Assembly (NCBI GenBank): GCA_963763015.1
Contig: CAVXML010000010.1
Location: 106,460-170,459, forward strand
Direction: 5' to 3'
Source of the DNA: Fodinibacter sp963763015
GTDB taxonomy: Bacteria > Actinomycetota > Actinomycetes > Actinomycetales > Dermatophilaceae
Length of the DNA stretch: 64,000 nucleotides
The position numbers were made by a program, and so were the translations under genes. Below the pieces are notes generated by a model. It was not told the DNA's origin, did no database searches, and saw only the letters and a program-made list of their open reading frames with translations. Positions 51,687 to 60,464 of the stretch are shown here, piece by piece. Each line of letters opens with the position of its first letter. The first letter of the stretch is position 1.

Positions 51687-52376
51687 GTGACCGTCTCCAG
51701 TGCGCGTGCCGTCCACGTCGTGACGGCCGCCGCGGCGGTGTTCGCCCTGTTGCTCCAGACCGTGCTGGTCGTCACCGGGGCGTCCGTCCTCGCGGAGACG
51801 GACGTGCCGCCGCTGGCCACGCGGCTCGGGAGGCTCGTCTCGTACTTCACCGTCCAGAGCAACGTCCTCGTCGCTGTGACGGCCGTGCAGCTCGCGCGCG
51901 ACCCGGATCGGGACGGTCAATGGTGGCGACCGCTGCGACTCGCGGCCGTCGTCGGGATCACGGTGACCGGGCTGGTCCACTTCGTCCTCCTGCGGCCACT
52001 CCTCGACCTCGAGGGCCCGAACGCGCTGGCCGACTCGCTCCTGCACCTGGTCGTCCCGGCACTGGCCGTCGCGGGGTGGCTGGTCGCCGGTCCGCGGCCC
52101 CGCTGGGCCCGGCGGGATGCCGGCCTCGCGCTCGTCTGGCCCGTGACCTGGCTGGGCTGGACCCTTCTCGTTGGCGCGCTCAGCGGCTGGGTGCCCTACC
52201 CGTTCCTCGACGCCGAGGCCGAGGGTGCCGCGGCCGTCGCGGTCACCTGCGCAGGGGTGACGGTGCTGTTCCTGGTGTTCCTCACCGTGCTCGTGGCGCT
52301 CGACCGGCGCCTGCCGCCCGTCCCCGTCCGGGGGTCGGCCCCCGCCCCAGCCACCGGCACGGCCACGGCAGAATGA
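51687..52376 (+). CDS. Pr6Pr-family membrane protein
   Basis: 229-residue protein with about six membrane helices. The segment RLGRLVSYFTVQSNVLVAVTAVQLA (FTxQSN in the second helix) and LLHLVVPALAVAGWLVAG, PVTWLGWTLLVGALSGWVPYPFLDA are hallmarks of the Pr6Pr (FAR-17a/AIG1-like) bacterial family. Function is not known; eukaryotic relatives are lipid hydrolases or integral regulators. Four bases separate it from hisI, so it may be the first gene of the hisI-trp operon. Confidence 0.85.
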   Translation: MTVSSARAVHVVTAAAAVFALLLQTVLVVTGASVLAETDVPPLATRLGRLVSYFTVQSNVLVAVTAVQLARDPDRDGQWWRPLRLAAVVGITVTGLVHFVLLRPLLDLEGPNALADSLLHLVVPALAVAGWLVAGPRPRWARRDAGLALVWPVTWLGWTLLVGALSGWVPYPFLDAEAEGAAAVAVTCAGVTVLFLVFLTVLVALDRRLPPVPVRGSAPAPATGTATAE

Positions 52377-52380
52377 CGGG

Positions 52381-52782
52381 GTGCCCACCCCCGACGCCCG
52401 CCTGGACCCCGCGATCGCCGAACGCCTGAGACGAGATGACGCCGGACTGGTGCCCGCGGTGGTGCAGCAGCACGACACGGGTGAGGTGCTCATGCTCGGG
52501 TGGATGGACGACGAGGCGCTCCGGCGGACGCTCACCGAGGGTCGGGCGACCTACTGGTCGCGCAGCAGGGGGGAGTACTGGCGCAAGGGCGACACCTCGG
52601 GCCACGTGCAGCACGTGCGCTCCGTGGCGCTCGACTGCGACGGCGACACCCTGCTCGTGCGGGTGGACCAGGTGGGCGCCGCATGCCACACCGGGGATCG
52701 CACCTGCTTCGACGCCACCGACCTCGGCGCAGTTGTCGGTGACGTGGCTGACCGCGGCGGCGACGCGGGCGGGACCGCGTGA
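52381..52782 (+). CDS. hisI: Phosphoribosyl-AMP cyclohydrolase
   Basis: 133-residue zinc enzyme opening the purine ring of phosphoribosyl-AMP, step three of histidine synthesis. Core motifs: EVLMLGWMDDEALRRTL, TYWSRSRGEYWRKGDTSGHVQ, DCDGDTLLVRVDQVGAACHTGDRTCF with metal-binding Asp and Cys residues. The stop overlaps trpE (GTGA). hisI-trpE adjacency is typical of actinobacteria and places a histidine gene under the same transcript as tryptophan genes. Confidence 0.96.
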   Translation: MPTPDARLDPAIAERLRRDDAGLVPAVVQQHDTGEVLMLGWMDDEALRRTLTEGRATYWSRSRGEYWRKGDTSGHVQHVRSVALDCDGDTLLVRVDQVGAACHTGDRTCFDATDLGAVVGDVADRGGDAGGTA

Positions 52783-54347
52783 GCACGGCATCCGCCACCG
52801 CGACCACACCCGACCTCGCCTACGGGCAGACCTGGCCGACCCTCGACGTCTTCGGGGTGCTCGCCCGCGACCGCAGGGTCATCCCCGTCGTGCGCCGGCT
52901 GATGGGCGACGCCGAGACGCCCGTCGGGGTCTACCGCAAGCTCGCGGGGGACCGGCCCGGCACGTTCCTCCTCGAGTCGGCGGAGCACGGCGGGGTGTGG
53001 TCGCGCTGGTCCATCGTCGGGGCAGCCAGCCGCGCCACCCTCACGGAGCGGGACGGCGAGGCCCTGTGGATCGGTGAGCCGCCGGTGGGCGTGCCGACGA
53101 CGGGACCGGCGACCGACGCGCTCCGGGCGACGATGGAGGCCCTCGCCACCGAGCCGATCGCCGGCCTCCCGCCGCTCACGGGCGGCATGGTCGGTGCCAT
53201 CTCCTACGACGCCGTGCGCCGCTGGGAGCGGGTGCCGGCGACGGCCCCGGACGAGCTGCGGCTGCCGGAGCTCGCCCTGATGCTGGCCACCGACCTCGCG
53301 GTGCTCGACCACGCCGACGGCTCCATCCTCCTGGTCGCCAACGCGGTCAACTACGACGACACCGACGAGCGCGTCGAGCTGGCCTGGGCGGATGCCGTCG
53401 CCCGCCTCGACGCCATGACCGGGGCCCTTGCGGCACCCGCCGACAGCACGGTCGCCGTCGTGGAGACGGAGGCGGTCGACGCCGCCCTCGCCGGGGTGCG
53501 CTCGAACACCACCCGCGAGCGGTACGAGGAGGTGGTCGAGCTGGCCAAGGAGGACATCCGTGCCGGCGAGGTGTTCCAGGTCGTTCTCTCCCAGCGGTTC
53601 TCACTCGACTGCACCGCGGACCCCCTCGACGTCTACCGCGCGCTCCGCGCCGCCAACCCCAGCCCCTACATGTACCTCTTCCGGCTGCCGGCGCCCGACG
53701 GGTCGTCCTACGCCGTCGTGGGGAGCAGCCCCGAGGCGCTGGTGCGGGTGACGGGCCAGCGGGCCATCACGCACCCGATCGCCGGGTCACGCCCTCGCGG
53801 CAAGACGCCGGAGGACGACGTGCGGCTGGCCGAGGAGCTGCTCGCCGACCCCAAGGAGCGCTCCGAGCACGTCATGCTCGTCGACCTCGGCCGCAACGAC
53901 CTCCAGCGGGTGTGCCGCCCCGGCACCGTCGACGTGGTGGAGTTCATGGACGTCCGCCGCTACAGCCACGTGATGCACATCGAGTCGACGGTGGTCGGCG
54001 ACATCCGCGCGGGAGTGGCGGCCTACGACGTGCTCGTGTCGACGTTCCCCGCCGGGACGCTCTCCGGGGCGCCGAAGCCGCGGGCGCTCGCGCTCATCGA
54101 GCACTACGAGCCGTCGCGGCGCGGGATCTACGGGGGGGTGGTCGGGTACCTCGACTTCCACGGCGACCTCGACATGGCGATCGCGATCCGCACCGCGGTG
54201 GTCCTGGACGGCGTGGCGCACGTGCAGGCGGGCGCGGGGATCGTCGCCGACTCGGTGCCCCGTGCGGAGCACGAGGAGTGCGTGGCCAAGGCCACGGCGG
54301 CGTTGCGAGCCGTCGCGACGGCCGGCGCCATGCGGACCGTCACGTGA
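52779..54347 (+). CDS. trpE: Anthranilate synthase component I
   Basis: 522 residues. Converts chorismate (made via aroC at 15-16 kb) to anthranilate with an amidotransferase partner (trpG, not in the window). The N-terminal regulatory part has LLESAEHGGVWSRWSIVG, corresponding to the tryptophan-binding LLES element. The catalytic part has FQVVLSQRFS, SPEALVRV, HPIAGSRPRG, ERSEHVMLVDLGRNDLQRV, GTLSGAPKPRA and VQAGAGIVADSVP. GTG 52779 lies in the hisI stop. No leader peptide or attenuator is seen ahead of it. Confidence 0.97.
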   Translation: MSTASATATTPDLAYGQTWPTLDVFGVLARDRRVIPVVRRLMGDAETPVGVYRKLAGDRPGTFLLESAEHGGVWSRWSIVGAASRATLTERDGEALWIGEPPVGVPTTGPATDALRATMEALATEPIAGLPPLTGGMVGAISYDAVRRWERVPATAPDELRLPELALMLATDLAVLDHADGSILLVANAVNYDDTDERVELAWADAVARLDAMTGALAAPADSTVAVVETEAVDAALAGVRSNTTRERYEEVVELAKEDIRAGEVFQVVLSQRFSLDCTADPLDVYRALRAANPSPYMYLFRLPAPDGSSYAVVGSSPEALVRVTGQRAITHPIAGSRPRGKTPEDDVRLAEELLADPKERSEHVMLVDLGRNDLQRVCRPGTVDVVEFMDVRRYSHVMHIESTVVGDIRAGVAAYDVLVSTFPAGTLSGAPKPRALALIEHYEPSRRGIYGGVVGYLDFHGDLDMAIAIRTAVVLDGVAHVQAGAGIVADSVPRAEHEECVAKATAALRAVATAGAMRTVT

Positions 54348-54949
54348 GGCGGTTGTCCCGCAAGGGCGTCGTCGCCCTCCTGGGACTCCTCGGGGCCCTC
54401 GGGATCCTCGTCAGCGGCTTCCGTCCGTGGGTGACGGGGTCGGTCGACGACGCCGTGCTGGGGGCGACCCGGATCAGCGCCACCGGCACGGAGGTCGCGC
54501 CGGGGCTGAGTGCGGTCGCCCTTGCGATCGGCGCGGCGGCGATCGCCGTCGTTGCCGCCGGGCGGGTGGCGAGGGTCGTGGCCGTCGTCGCGTATGCCGC
54601 GTGCCTCGGCGGAGCCGTGGCGCTGACGGTGCGCGTGCTGGCCGACCCGTCGGCAGTCCTCGGCCCGGTGGCCGCCTCCCGGGTCGGCAGGACCGGGTCC
54701 GTGCCGACGGTGGCCAGCGCCACCCCGTGGCCGTGGATCGCCCTCGCCGCGGCGGCCGTGGCACTGGTCGGGCTCGTCGGCGCCGTCGCGGGTCTGCGTA
54801 CGTGGGGCGGCCCGTCGGGCCGATACGAGGCCCCAGTCGGGGGGGCCGAGCAGGTGGCCGGGCCGAGGGGGGAACGGGTCGCCAGCGACTGGGACGAGCT
54901 GTCGGCGGGACGCGACCCGACCGATGTGGGTCCGGAGCCTCCGACCTGA
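54344..54949 (+). CDS. Trp-operon-associated membrane protein (TIGR02234 type)
   Basis: 201 residues with four membrane helices (GVVALLGLLGALGILVSG; GLSAVALAIGAAAIAVVAAG; VVAVVAYAACLGGAVALTVRVL; WIALAAAAVALVGLVGAVAGL) and a hydrophilic, acidic C-terminus. Proteins of this layout stand between trpE and trpC in many actinobacteria and are named only for that position. A tryptophan-pathway transport or membrane-anchoring role is conjecture. GTG 54344 overlaps the trpE stop. Confidence 0.88.
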   Translation: MRRLSRKGVVALLGLLGALGILVSGFRPWVTGSVDDAVLGATRISATGTEVAPGLSAVALAIGAAAIAVVAAGRVARVVAVVAYAACLGGAVALTVRVLADPSAVLGPVAASRVGRTGSVPTVASATPWPWIALAAAAVALVGLVGAVAGLRTWGGPSGRYEAPVGGAEQVAGPRGERVASDWDELSAGRDPTDVGPEPPT

Positions 54950-55007
54950 CAGAATCGGGACAGCGGACCGGGACACGGTCCGGCCACCATGCACACGAGG
55001 TGACGAG

Positions 55008-55235
55008 ATGAGCGAGCACGACGACCACGGGCACAGCGTCGCGGCCTGGACGGCGGTGACCATCTGCATCATCGCCGGCGCGATCATGTCCGTCGCGGTG
55101 ATCTGGCCCAACGTCTGGCTGTTCGTGGGCGGCGCCGTCCTCGCCGTCGTCGGTGCCGTTGCCGGCAAGGTCCTGTCGATGGCGGGCTACGGAGCGGCCC
55201 AGCGCGACCGCGACGAGGCCCCGTCCATCAGGTGA
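55008..55235 (+). CDS. HGxxPAAW-family small membrane protein
   Basis: 75 residues: a His-rich start (SEHDDHGHSVAAW, a variant of the HGxxPAAW tag), two membrane helices (TAVTICIIAGAIMSVAVIW and NVWLFVGGAVLAVVGAVAGKVL) and a short charged tail. Almost always encoded just before trpC in actinobacteria; function unknown. GAGG lies seven bases before ATG 55008. The stop overlaps trpC (GTGA). The 58-bp gap upstream may carry its own promoter (GACAGAAT near 54950). Confidence 0.88.
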   Translation: MSEHDDHGHSVAAWTAVTICIIAGAIMSVAVIWPNVWLFVGGAVLAVVGAVAGKVLSMAGYGAAQRDRDEAPSIR

Positions 55236-56062
55236 CGCCGGCTGCCGTGACCACCGTCCTCGACGAGATCGTCGCCGGCGTCCGCGAGGACCTCGCGGCG
55301 CGGGAGCGGCACACCTCGCGCTCGGTCGTGGAGGGGGCCGTGCTCGCCGCCCGGCCCGCCCTGGACGCCGAGTCCGTGCTCCGCAGGCCCGGGCTCTCGC
55401 TCATCGCCGAGGTCAAGCGGGCCAGCCCGAGCAAGGGCCTCCTGTCCGACATCCCGGACCCCGCTGCGCTCGCCGACGCCTATGTCGCGGGCGGGGCAGC
55501 CGCGGTCTCCGTGCTCACCGAGCGGCGCCGCTTCGGGGGCAGCCTCGACGACCTCGACGCGGTGCGGAGGGCCGTCGACGTCCCGGTGCTCCGCAAGGAC
55601 TTCCTCGTGAGCGCCTACCAGGTGTGGGAGGCGCGTGCCCACGGGGCGGACCTCGTGCTGCTCATCGTCGCGGCCCTCACCGACACCGAGCTGGCCACTC
55701 TTCTCGCCGAGGCGGGTGAGCTCGGCATGACCGCCCTCGTGGAGGTGCACGACGAGGTCGAGACCCAGCGGGCCGTCGACGCCGGAGCCAGTGTCATCGG
55801 GGTCAACGCCCGCAACCTGAGGACCCTGGAGATCCACCCGGACACGTTCTCGCGGCTGCGTCCGCTCATCCCCGACCAGTGCGTCACGGTCGCGGAGTCC
55901 GGGATCGGTGGAGCCTCGGACGCCGCAGGGTATGCCGACCAGGGTGCCGACGCCGTCCTCGTCGGTGAGGCGCTCGTGCGCACGGGTGACCCGAGGGCGG
56001 CGGTGGCCGCCATCGTGGCCGGCACGCGTCCGGTGGACGAGCCCGGAGCCCACCGTGGCTGA
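55232..56062 (+). CDS. trpC: Indole-3-glycerol phosphate synthase
   Basis: 276-residue TIM barrel closing the indole ring. Signatures: LSLIAEVKRASPSKGLLSDIPDP with catalytic Glu/Lys, VLRKDFLVSAYQVWEARAHGAD, ALVEVHDEVE, VIGVNARNLRTLEI and VAESGIGGASDA. It is monofunctional (no TrpF fused). GTG 55232 lies in the stop of the preceding gene; a second GTG five codons on is possible. Overlaps trpB by 8 bp. Confidence 0.97.
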   Translation: MTPAAVTTVLDEIVAGVREDLAARERHTSRSVVEGAVLAARPALDAESVLRRPGLSLIAEVKRASPSKGLLSDIPDPAALADAYVAGGAAAVSVLTERRRFGGSLDDLDAVRRAVDVPVLRKDFLVSAYQVWEARAHGADLVLLIVAALTDTELATLLAEAGELGMTALVEVHDEVETQRAVDAGASVIGVNARNLRTLEIHPDTFSRLRPLIPDQCVTVAESGIGGASDAAGYADQGADAVLVGEALVRTGDPRAAVAAIVAGTRPVDEPGAHRG

Positions 56063-57311
56063 GCCCGCCGCCCGGCAGGCCGAGGCGCCGTCGGCCCCGG
56101 ACCTGGTGCCCGAGGCGCTGCCACGGCCGGGGAGGTTCGGCCCGTTCGGTGGCCGCTACGTGCCCGAGGCACTCGTGCCGGCGCTCGAGCAGCTCGACGA
56201 GGCACGCCAGAAGGCCTCGGTCGACCCCGAGTTCCAGGAGGAGCTCGGGCGGCTGCACCGCACCTACACCGGCCGCCCCAGCCTCATCACGGAGGTCCCA
56301 CGGTTCGCCGCGCACTGCGGTGGGGCGCGCGTCATCCTCAAGCGCGAGGACCTGAACCACACCGGTTCGCACAAGATCAACAACGTCCTCGGCCAGGCCC
56401 TGCTCACCAGGCGGATGGGCAAGACCCGGGTCATCGCCGAGACGGGTGCCGGCCAGCACGGCGTCGCGACCGCCACCGCTGCGGCGCTCATGGGACTGGA
56501 CTGCACGGTCTACATGGGCCGGGTCGACACCGAGCGGCAGGCTCTCAACGTCGCGCGGATGAAGATCCTCGGCGCCGAGGTGGTGCCCGTCGAGCACGGG
56601 AGCGCGACGCTCAAGGACGCCATCAACGAGGCGCTGCGCGACTGGGTCACCAACGTGTCGACGACCCACTACCTCATCGGGACGGTCACCGGCCCCCACC
56701 CCTTCCCCGAGATGGTTCGTGACTTCCACGCGGTCATCGGCGAGGAGGCGCGGGAGCAGGTGCTTGAGCTGACCGGCCGACTCCCCGACGCGGTGATCGC
56801 CTGCGTCGGCGGTGGCTCGAACGCCATGGGCATCTTCCACCGGTTCGTCCCGGATGCCGGTGTGCGCCTCATCGGCGTCGAGGCGGGTGGCGAGGGCGTC
56901 GAGTCCGGGCGCCACGCCGCCCGCTTCGCCTCGACGGCGACGCCCGGGGTCCTCCACGGCGCGATGAGCTACCTCATGCAGGACGCGGACGGGCAGACGG
57001 TGGAGTCGCACTCGATCTCCGCGGGGCTCGACTACCCGAGCGTCGGTCCCGAGCACGCGTGGCTGCGCGACAGCGGCCGGGCCGAGTACCGGTACGCCAC
57101 GGACGACCGGGTCATGGACGCCTTCCGGCTCCTCAGCCGCACCGAGGGCATCATCCCGGCCATCGAGTCGGCCCACGCCCTCGTCGGGGCCATGGAGGTG
57201 GGGAAGGAGCTGGGGCGGGAGGCGCTCCTGCTCGTCAACCTCTCGGGGCGCGGGGACAAGGACATGGAGACCGCGGCCCGGTACTTCGGCCTCGTCGAGG
57301 GGTCGAAGTGA
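56055..57311 (+). CDS. trpB: Tryptophan synthase beta chain
   Basis: 418-residue PLP enzyme joining indole and serine. The PLP Lys is Lys107 in NHTGSHKINNVLGQALL. The phosphate-binding GGGSNAMGIF loop, AETGAGQHGVATATAAAL and the C-terminal LLVNLSGRGDKDM are all present. About 20 N-terminal residues precede the family core (RFGPFGGRYVPEAL). GTG 56055 overlaps trpC. trpA begins inside its stop, as expected for subunits of one complex. Confidence 0.98.
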   Translation: MAEPAARQAEAPSAPDLVPEALPRPGRFGPFGGRYVPEALVPALEQLDEARQKASVDPEFQEELGRLHRTYTGRPSLITEVPRFAAHCGGARVILKREDLNHTGSHKINNVLGQALLTRRMGKTRVIAETGAGQHGVATATAAALMGLDCTVYMGRVDTERQALNVARMKILGAEVVPVEHGSATLKDAINEALRDWVTNVSTTHYLIGTVTGPHPFPEMVRDFHAVIGEEAREQVLELTGRLPDAVIACVGGGSNAMGIFHRFVPDAGVRLIGVEAGGEGVESGRHAARFASTATPGVLHGAMSYLMQDADGQTVESHSISAGLDYPSVGPEHAWLRDSGRAEYRYATDDRVMDAFRLLSRTEGIIPAIESAHALVGAMEVGKELGREALLLVNLSGRGDKDMETAARYFGLVEGSK

Positions 57312-58123
57312 CGACCACCGTCCGCGGTGTCGAGGAGGTCCTCCGTCGGTGCCGGCAGGAGGGCCGGGCCGCCCTCGTGGGCTACCTCCCGGTCGGCTTC
57401 CCGAGCGTGGAGGGTTCCCTCGACGCCCTGCGGGTGCTCGTCGAGGCCGGCTGCGACGTGATCGAGGTCGGTGTGCCCTACAGCGACCCCCTCATGGACG
57501 GCGAGGTCATCCAGAACGCCGCCGCGACGGCGCTGGCGAACGGCGCCCGTGTCGACGACGTGTTCCGGGCCACTGCCGCCGTGCGAGAGGCCGGCGCGCC
57601 TCCGCTCGTCATGTCGTACTGGAACCTCGTCCTCCACCGGGGCGTCCACCGGTTCGCCGGCGAGCTCGCGGCATCCGGTGGTGCCGGGCTCATCACGCCG
57701 GACCTCATCCCGGACGAGGCGGGGGAGTGGATCACGGCCAGCGACGAGCACGGCCTCGACCGGGTGTTCCTGGTGGCGCCGTCGTCCACGCCGGAACGGC
57801 TGGCCACCGTCACGCAGGCCTGTCGCGGCTTCGTGTACGCCGCCTCGACGATGGGCGTGACGGGTGCACGGTCCCGCGTCGACGCGGACGCGCGGGCGCT
57901 CGTCGCCCGGGTCCGCGCGGTGACGGACCTGCCGGTCTGCGTCGGTCTGGGCGTCTCCACCGGGAAGCAGGCCGCCGAGCTGGCGGCCGATGCCGACGGC
58001 GTCATCGTGGGCTCGGCCCTGGTTCGCACGCTGGCCGGTCCCGGCCCGCTCGCCGACCGGCTGGAGCAGCTGCGCCTCCTCACCTCCGAGCTCGCCGTGG
58101 GCGTGCGAGAGGGGCGCCGATGA
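57308..58123 (+). CDS. trpA: Tryptophan synthase alpha chain
   Basis: 271-residue TIM barrel releasing indole from indole-glycerol phosphate. Catalytic Glu is in DVIEVGVPYSDPLMDGEVIQNAA, catalytic Asp in ITPDLIPDEAG; the flexible loop is YAASTMGVTGARSRVD and phosphate binding VCVGLGVSTGKQA, VIVGSALV. GTG 57308 overlaps the trpB stop. The end overlaps a MauE/DoxX gene (ATGA), so the trp operon continues into membrane redox genes. Confidence 0.97.
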   Translation: MTTTVRGVEEVLRRCRQEGRAALVGYLPVGFPSVEGSLDALRVLVEAGCDVIEVGVPYSDPLMDGEVIQNAAATALANGARVDDVFRATAAVREAGAPPLVMSYWNLVLHRGVHRFAGELAASGGAGLITPDLIPDEAGEWITASDEHGLDRVFLVAPSSTPERLATVTQACRGFVYAASTMGVTGARSRVDADARALVARVRAVTDLPVCVGLGVSTGKQAAELAADADGVIVGSALVRTLAGPGPLADRLEQLRLLTSELAVGVREGRR

Positions 58124-58635
58124 GCATCCGGACCCAGCCACCCACGGCCGAGGCGCCCTCCGGGGAGACCCGCGCCGAACGCCTCAAGGACGTCGTCGGC
58201 CTGGGCGCGCGGCTCCTGCTCGGCGGGGTCCTGATCTGGGCCGGTGCCTCCAAGGTCGGAAAGCCCCTGACGTCCGAGCGGGCCGTCCAGGCCTACGAGA
58301 TCTTCCCGATGGACCTCGCCGGGTGGATCGGGCTCGCCCTGCCCTTCGTCGAGGTCGTGCTCGGGGTGCTCCTCGTGCTCGGCCTCTTCACCCGGCCGGT
58401 CGCCATCATCTCGACGCTGCTCATGCTCGCCTTCATCGTCGGCATCTCCCAGGCCTGGGCGCGTGGGCTGACCATCGACTGCGGGTGCTTCGGCGGTGGC
58501 GGACAGGTCGGGGCCGACGAGACGCGCTACCCCCAGGAGATCGCCCGGGACGCCGGGTTCGTCCTGGCCGGCGCCTGGCTGTGCTGGCGGCCGCGCAGCC
58601 TCGCATCCCTCGACCGCATCCTGTTCGGACACTGA
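58120..58635 (+). CDS. MauE/DoxX-family redox membrane protein
   Basis: 171-residue four-helix membrane protein (LGARLLLGGVLIWAGASKV; DLAGWIGLALPFVEVVLGVLLVLGLF; VAIISTLLMLAFIVGISQAWARG; AGFVLAGAWLCWRP). Cys121 and Cys123 lie in a conserved LTIDCGCFGGGGQVG loop after helix three. MauE proteins assist disulfide formation in methylamine dehydrogenase. The actinobacterial group next to a DsbA-like gene is thought to act in extracytoplasmic thiol chemistry, which the following gene supports. Coupled to trpA by ATGA. Confidence 0.88.
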   Translation: MSIRTQPPTAEAPSGETRAERLKDVVGLGARLLLGGVLIWAGASKVGKPLTSERAVQAYEIFPMDLAGWIGLALPFVEVVLGVLLVLGLFTRPVAIISTLLMLAFIVGISQAWARGLTIDCGCFGGGGQVGADETRYPQEIARDAGFVLAGAWLCWRPRSLASLDRILFGH

Positions 58636-58653
58636 AGGAGACCCCGAGCCACC

Positions 58654-59430
58654 ATGGCCAAGAAGTCGACCGCCCCCGCCGCGTCCGCGCGGCAGGCCAA
58701 GATCCAGGCCGCCCAGAAGTCCCAGGGCGGGGGAGCGAACAAGATCGTCGTCGCGACCGTGGTGGTGGTCGTCGCCATCATCGCGGTCGTCGCCGGGGTC
58801 ATCTGGGCCCAGTCGTCCCAGCAGAACGAGGTCACCGGCGGCGGCAACGCCCTGCCGCCCGGCGTGAGCGCGCTGGGCGAGGGCTTCCCGGCGTTCTCCG
58901 ACGTGGAGCCGGCAGCCGGCGCCCCCACCGTGGACGTCTACCTCGACTACCAGTGCCCGGCCTGTGCCAGCTTCGAGGGAGCGCTCGGACCGACGATCAA
59001 CGACCTCGCCCAGCAGGGCACGATGAAGCTCGTCTACCACGTGAAGAACTTCCTCGACGACAGCCTCGGGAACGACAGCTCCACGCGGGCGGGGAACGGC
59101 GCCTTCTGCGCTGCCGATGCCGGCAGCTTCGAGGAGTACCACGAGCAGGTCTTCCCGAACCAGCCCGCTCGCGAGGGGGACGGGTTCACCGATGCCCAGC
59201 TGAGGACCTTCGCCGAGAACGCCGGCATCTCGGGCGAGGCGCTCACGACCTGGGAGACCTGCGCCGGGGCCGGCAAGTACACCGACTACGTCAACTCCGT
59301 GGAGGCCAAGAGCTTCGAGGACGGCGTCCGGGGAACGCCGACCGTGCGCATCAACGGCGAGATCGTCGAGCTGGCCTCCATCGGCAGCCCGGAGCTGTTC
59401 ACCCAGGCCGTCCAGGACGCCACGTCGTGA
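58654..59430 (+). CDS. Membrane-anchored DsbA-like thioredoxin-fold protein
   Basis: 258 residues: a Lys/Ala/Gln-rich cytoplasmic start, one membrane helix (about 30-52, IVVATVVVVVAIIAVVAGVIW) and an extracytoplasmic thioredoxin-fold domain with inserted helices. The active site is CPAC (Cys101-Cys104) in YLDYQCPACASFEGALGP; the cis-proline loop is GVRGTPTVRINGE. Two further cysteines (GAFCAAD, WETCAGAG) may form a structural bond. Probably a disulfide oxidase or isomerase of exported proteins. TGAAGGAG precedes ATG 58654, 18 bp after the MauE gene. Confidence 0.92.
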   Translation: MAKKSTAPAASARQAKIQAAQKSQGGGANKIVVATVVVVVAIIAVVAGVIWAQSSQQNEVTGGGNALPPGVSALGEGFPAFSDVEPAAGAPTVDVYLDYQCPACASFEGALGPTINDLAQQGTMKLVYHVKNFLDDSLGNDSSTRAGNGAFCAADAGSFEEYHEQVFPNQPAREGDGFTDAQLRTFAENAGISGEALTTWETCAGAGKYTDYVNSVEAKSFEDGVRGTPTVRINGEIVELASIGSPELFTQAVQDATS

Positions 59431-59458
59431 CGACCTCCACATCCCCGGCCGGTCGCGC

Positions 59459-60337
59459 ATGACGGTCCTCGTCCCGGCCACCATCCCGAGCCCCTCGGTC
59501 GGGGTGATCCACCTCGGGCCTCTGCCGCTGCGGATGTACGCGCTGTGCATCCTCGTGGGGATCGTGGTGGCCGTCTGGCTCACCGGCCGCCGCCTCGTCC
59601 CGAGAGGGTACGAGGCCGCGCAGGCCGTTGACGTCGCTGCGTACGCCGTGCTCTTCGGCATCGTCGGCGGCCGGCTCTACCACGTCATCACCACCCCGGA
59701 CCCGTACTGGGGCGCGGACGGCAACCCCGCCGACGCGCTGAAGATCTGGGAGGGCGGCCTCGGTATCTGGGGCGCCATCTCGCTCGGCGCGCTCGGTGCG
59801 TGGATCGGCTGTCGCCGCTCCGGCATCCGGTTCCTCGACTTCGCCGACGCGGCGGCCCCGGGTGTCGCGCTCGCGCAGGCCATCGGCAGGTGGGGCAACT
59901 GGTTCAACAACGAGCTGTACGGCGGACCCACGAGCCTGCCGTGGGGCCTCGAGATCCACCGCTGGGATGCCGCCGCGGGCCGGGCGGTCGTCGACGCCTC
60001 CGGCGAGCCGGTCGTGCTGGGCGTGTTCCACCCGACCTTTCTCTACGAGTCGGTCTTCCTCGTGCTGCTCGCGGTCGTGCTGCTCGTCGTCGACCGCCGA
60101 CGCACCCTTGCGCCGGGTCAGATCCTCGGCCTGTACGTGGCCGGCTACCCCGTCGGGCGGATCGTCATCGAGACGATGCGCACCGACGAGTCGGAGCTGG
60201 TCCTCGGCCAGCGGCTCAACGTCTGGACCAGCATCGTCGTGTTCCTCCTGGGGGTCTGGATCATCTGGTTCACCGGGCGCCGCGCCCGGCGCGAGGAACG
60301 ACCGGTGGGTGAGCCGGAGTCCCAGGATGTGGGATAG
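59459..60337 (+). CDS. lgt: Prolipoprotein diacylglyceryl transferase
   Basis: 292-residue polytopic enzyme attaching diacylglycerol to the lipobox cysteine of lipoproteins such as those at 8.1 and 18.2 kb. Seven hydrophobic segments; the Lgt signature GRWGNWFNNELYGGPT is complete, with the essential His and Arg in GGRLYHVIT and VGRIVIETMRTDE. ATG 59459 has no good ribosome site; 28 bp separate it from the DsbA-like gene. trp-(redox)-lgt-gltB is a recurrent actinobacterial order. Confidence 0.97.
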   Translation: MTVLVPATIPSPSVGVIHLGPLPLRMYALCILVGIVVAVWLTGRRLVPRGYEAAQAVDVAAYAVLFGIVGGRLYHVITTPDPYWGADGNPADALKIWEGGLGIWGAISLGALGAWIGCRRSGIRFLDFADAAAPGVALAQAIGRWGNWFNNELYGGPTSLPWGLEIHRWDAAAGRAVVDASGEPVVLGVFHPTFLYESVFLVLLAVVLLVVDRRRTLAPGQILGLYVAGYPVGRIVIETMRTDESELVLGQRLNVWTSIVVFLLGVWIIWFTGRRARREERPVGEPESQDVG

Positions 60338-60372
60338 CGGCGTTCGGATGGCAAGACGCGTGGGCCCGGCGA

Positions 60373-60439
60373 TAGCATTCCGGGACGTGGCCAGAGCCGT
60401 CCGCGCCTGACCCTGCCGTGCCCGGCCCTCCGGGGGCCG
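60373..60439 (+). promoter_or_regulatory. gltB leader: promoter box, 7-codon micro-ORF and hairpin
   Basis: TAGCAT (60373-60378) is 8 nt from a GTG at 60387 that opens a seven-codon frame (MARAVRA, stop 60408-60410). A hairpin follows (CGGCCC 60423-60428 with GGGCCG 60434-60439, 5-nt loop). gltB begins at 60465 after GAGGACGGTGATCC. The micro-ORF would be leaderless by the same spacing rule seen elsewhere. Regulation by its translation is possible but unproven. Confidence 0.4.
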
Positions 60440-60464
60440 ACGATCTCGAGGACGGTGATCCGAC

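Noticed and set aside
52600..52800. Tryptophan attenuator ahead of trpE
   Set aside because: trpE starts in the stop codon of hisI; no leader peptide with Trp codons and no alternative hairpins fit there.
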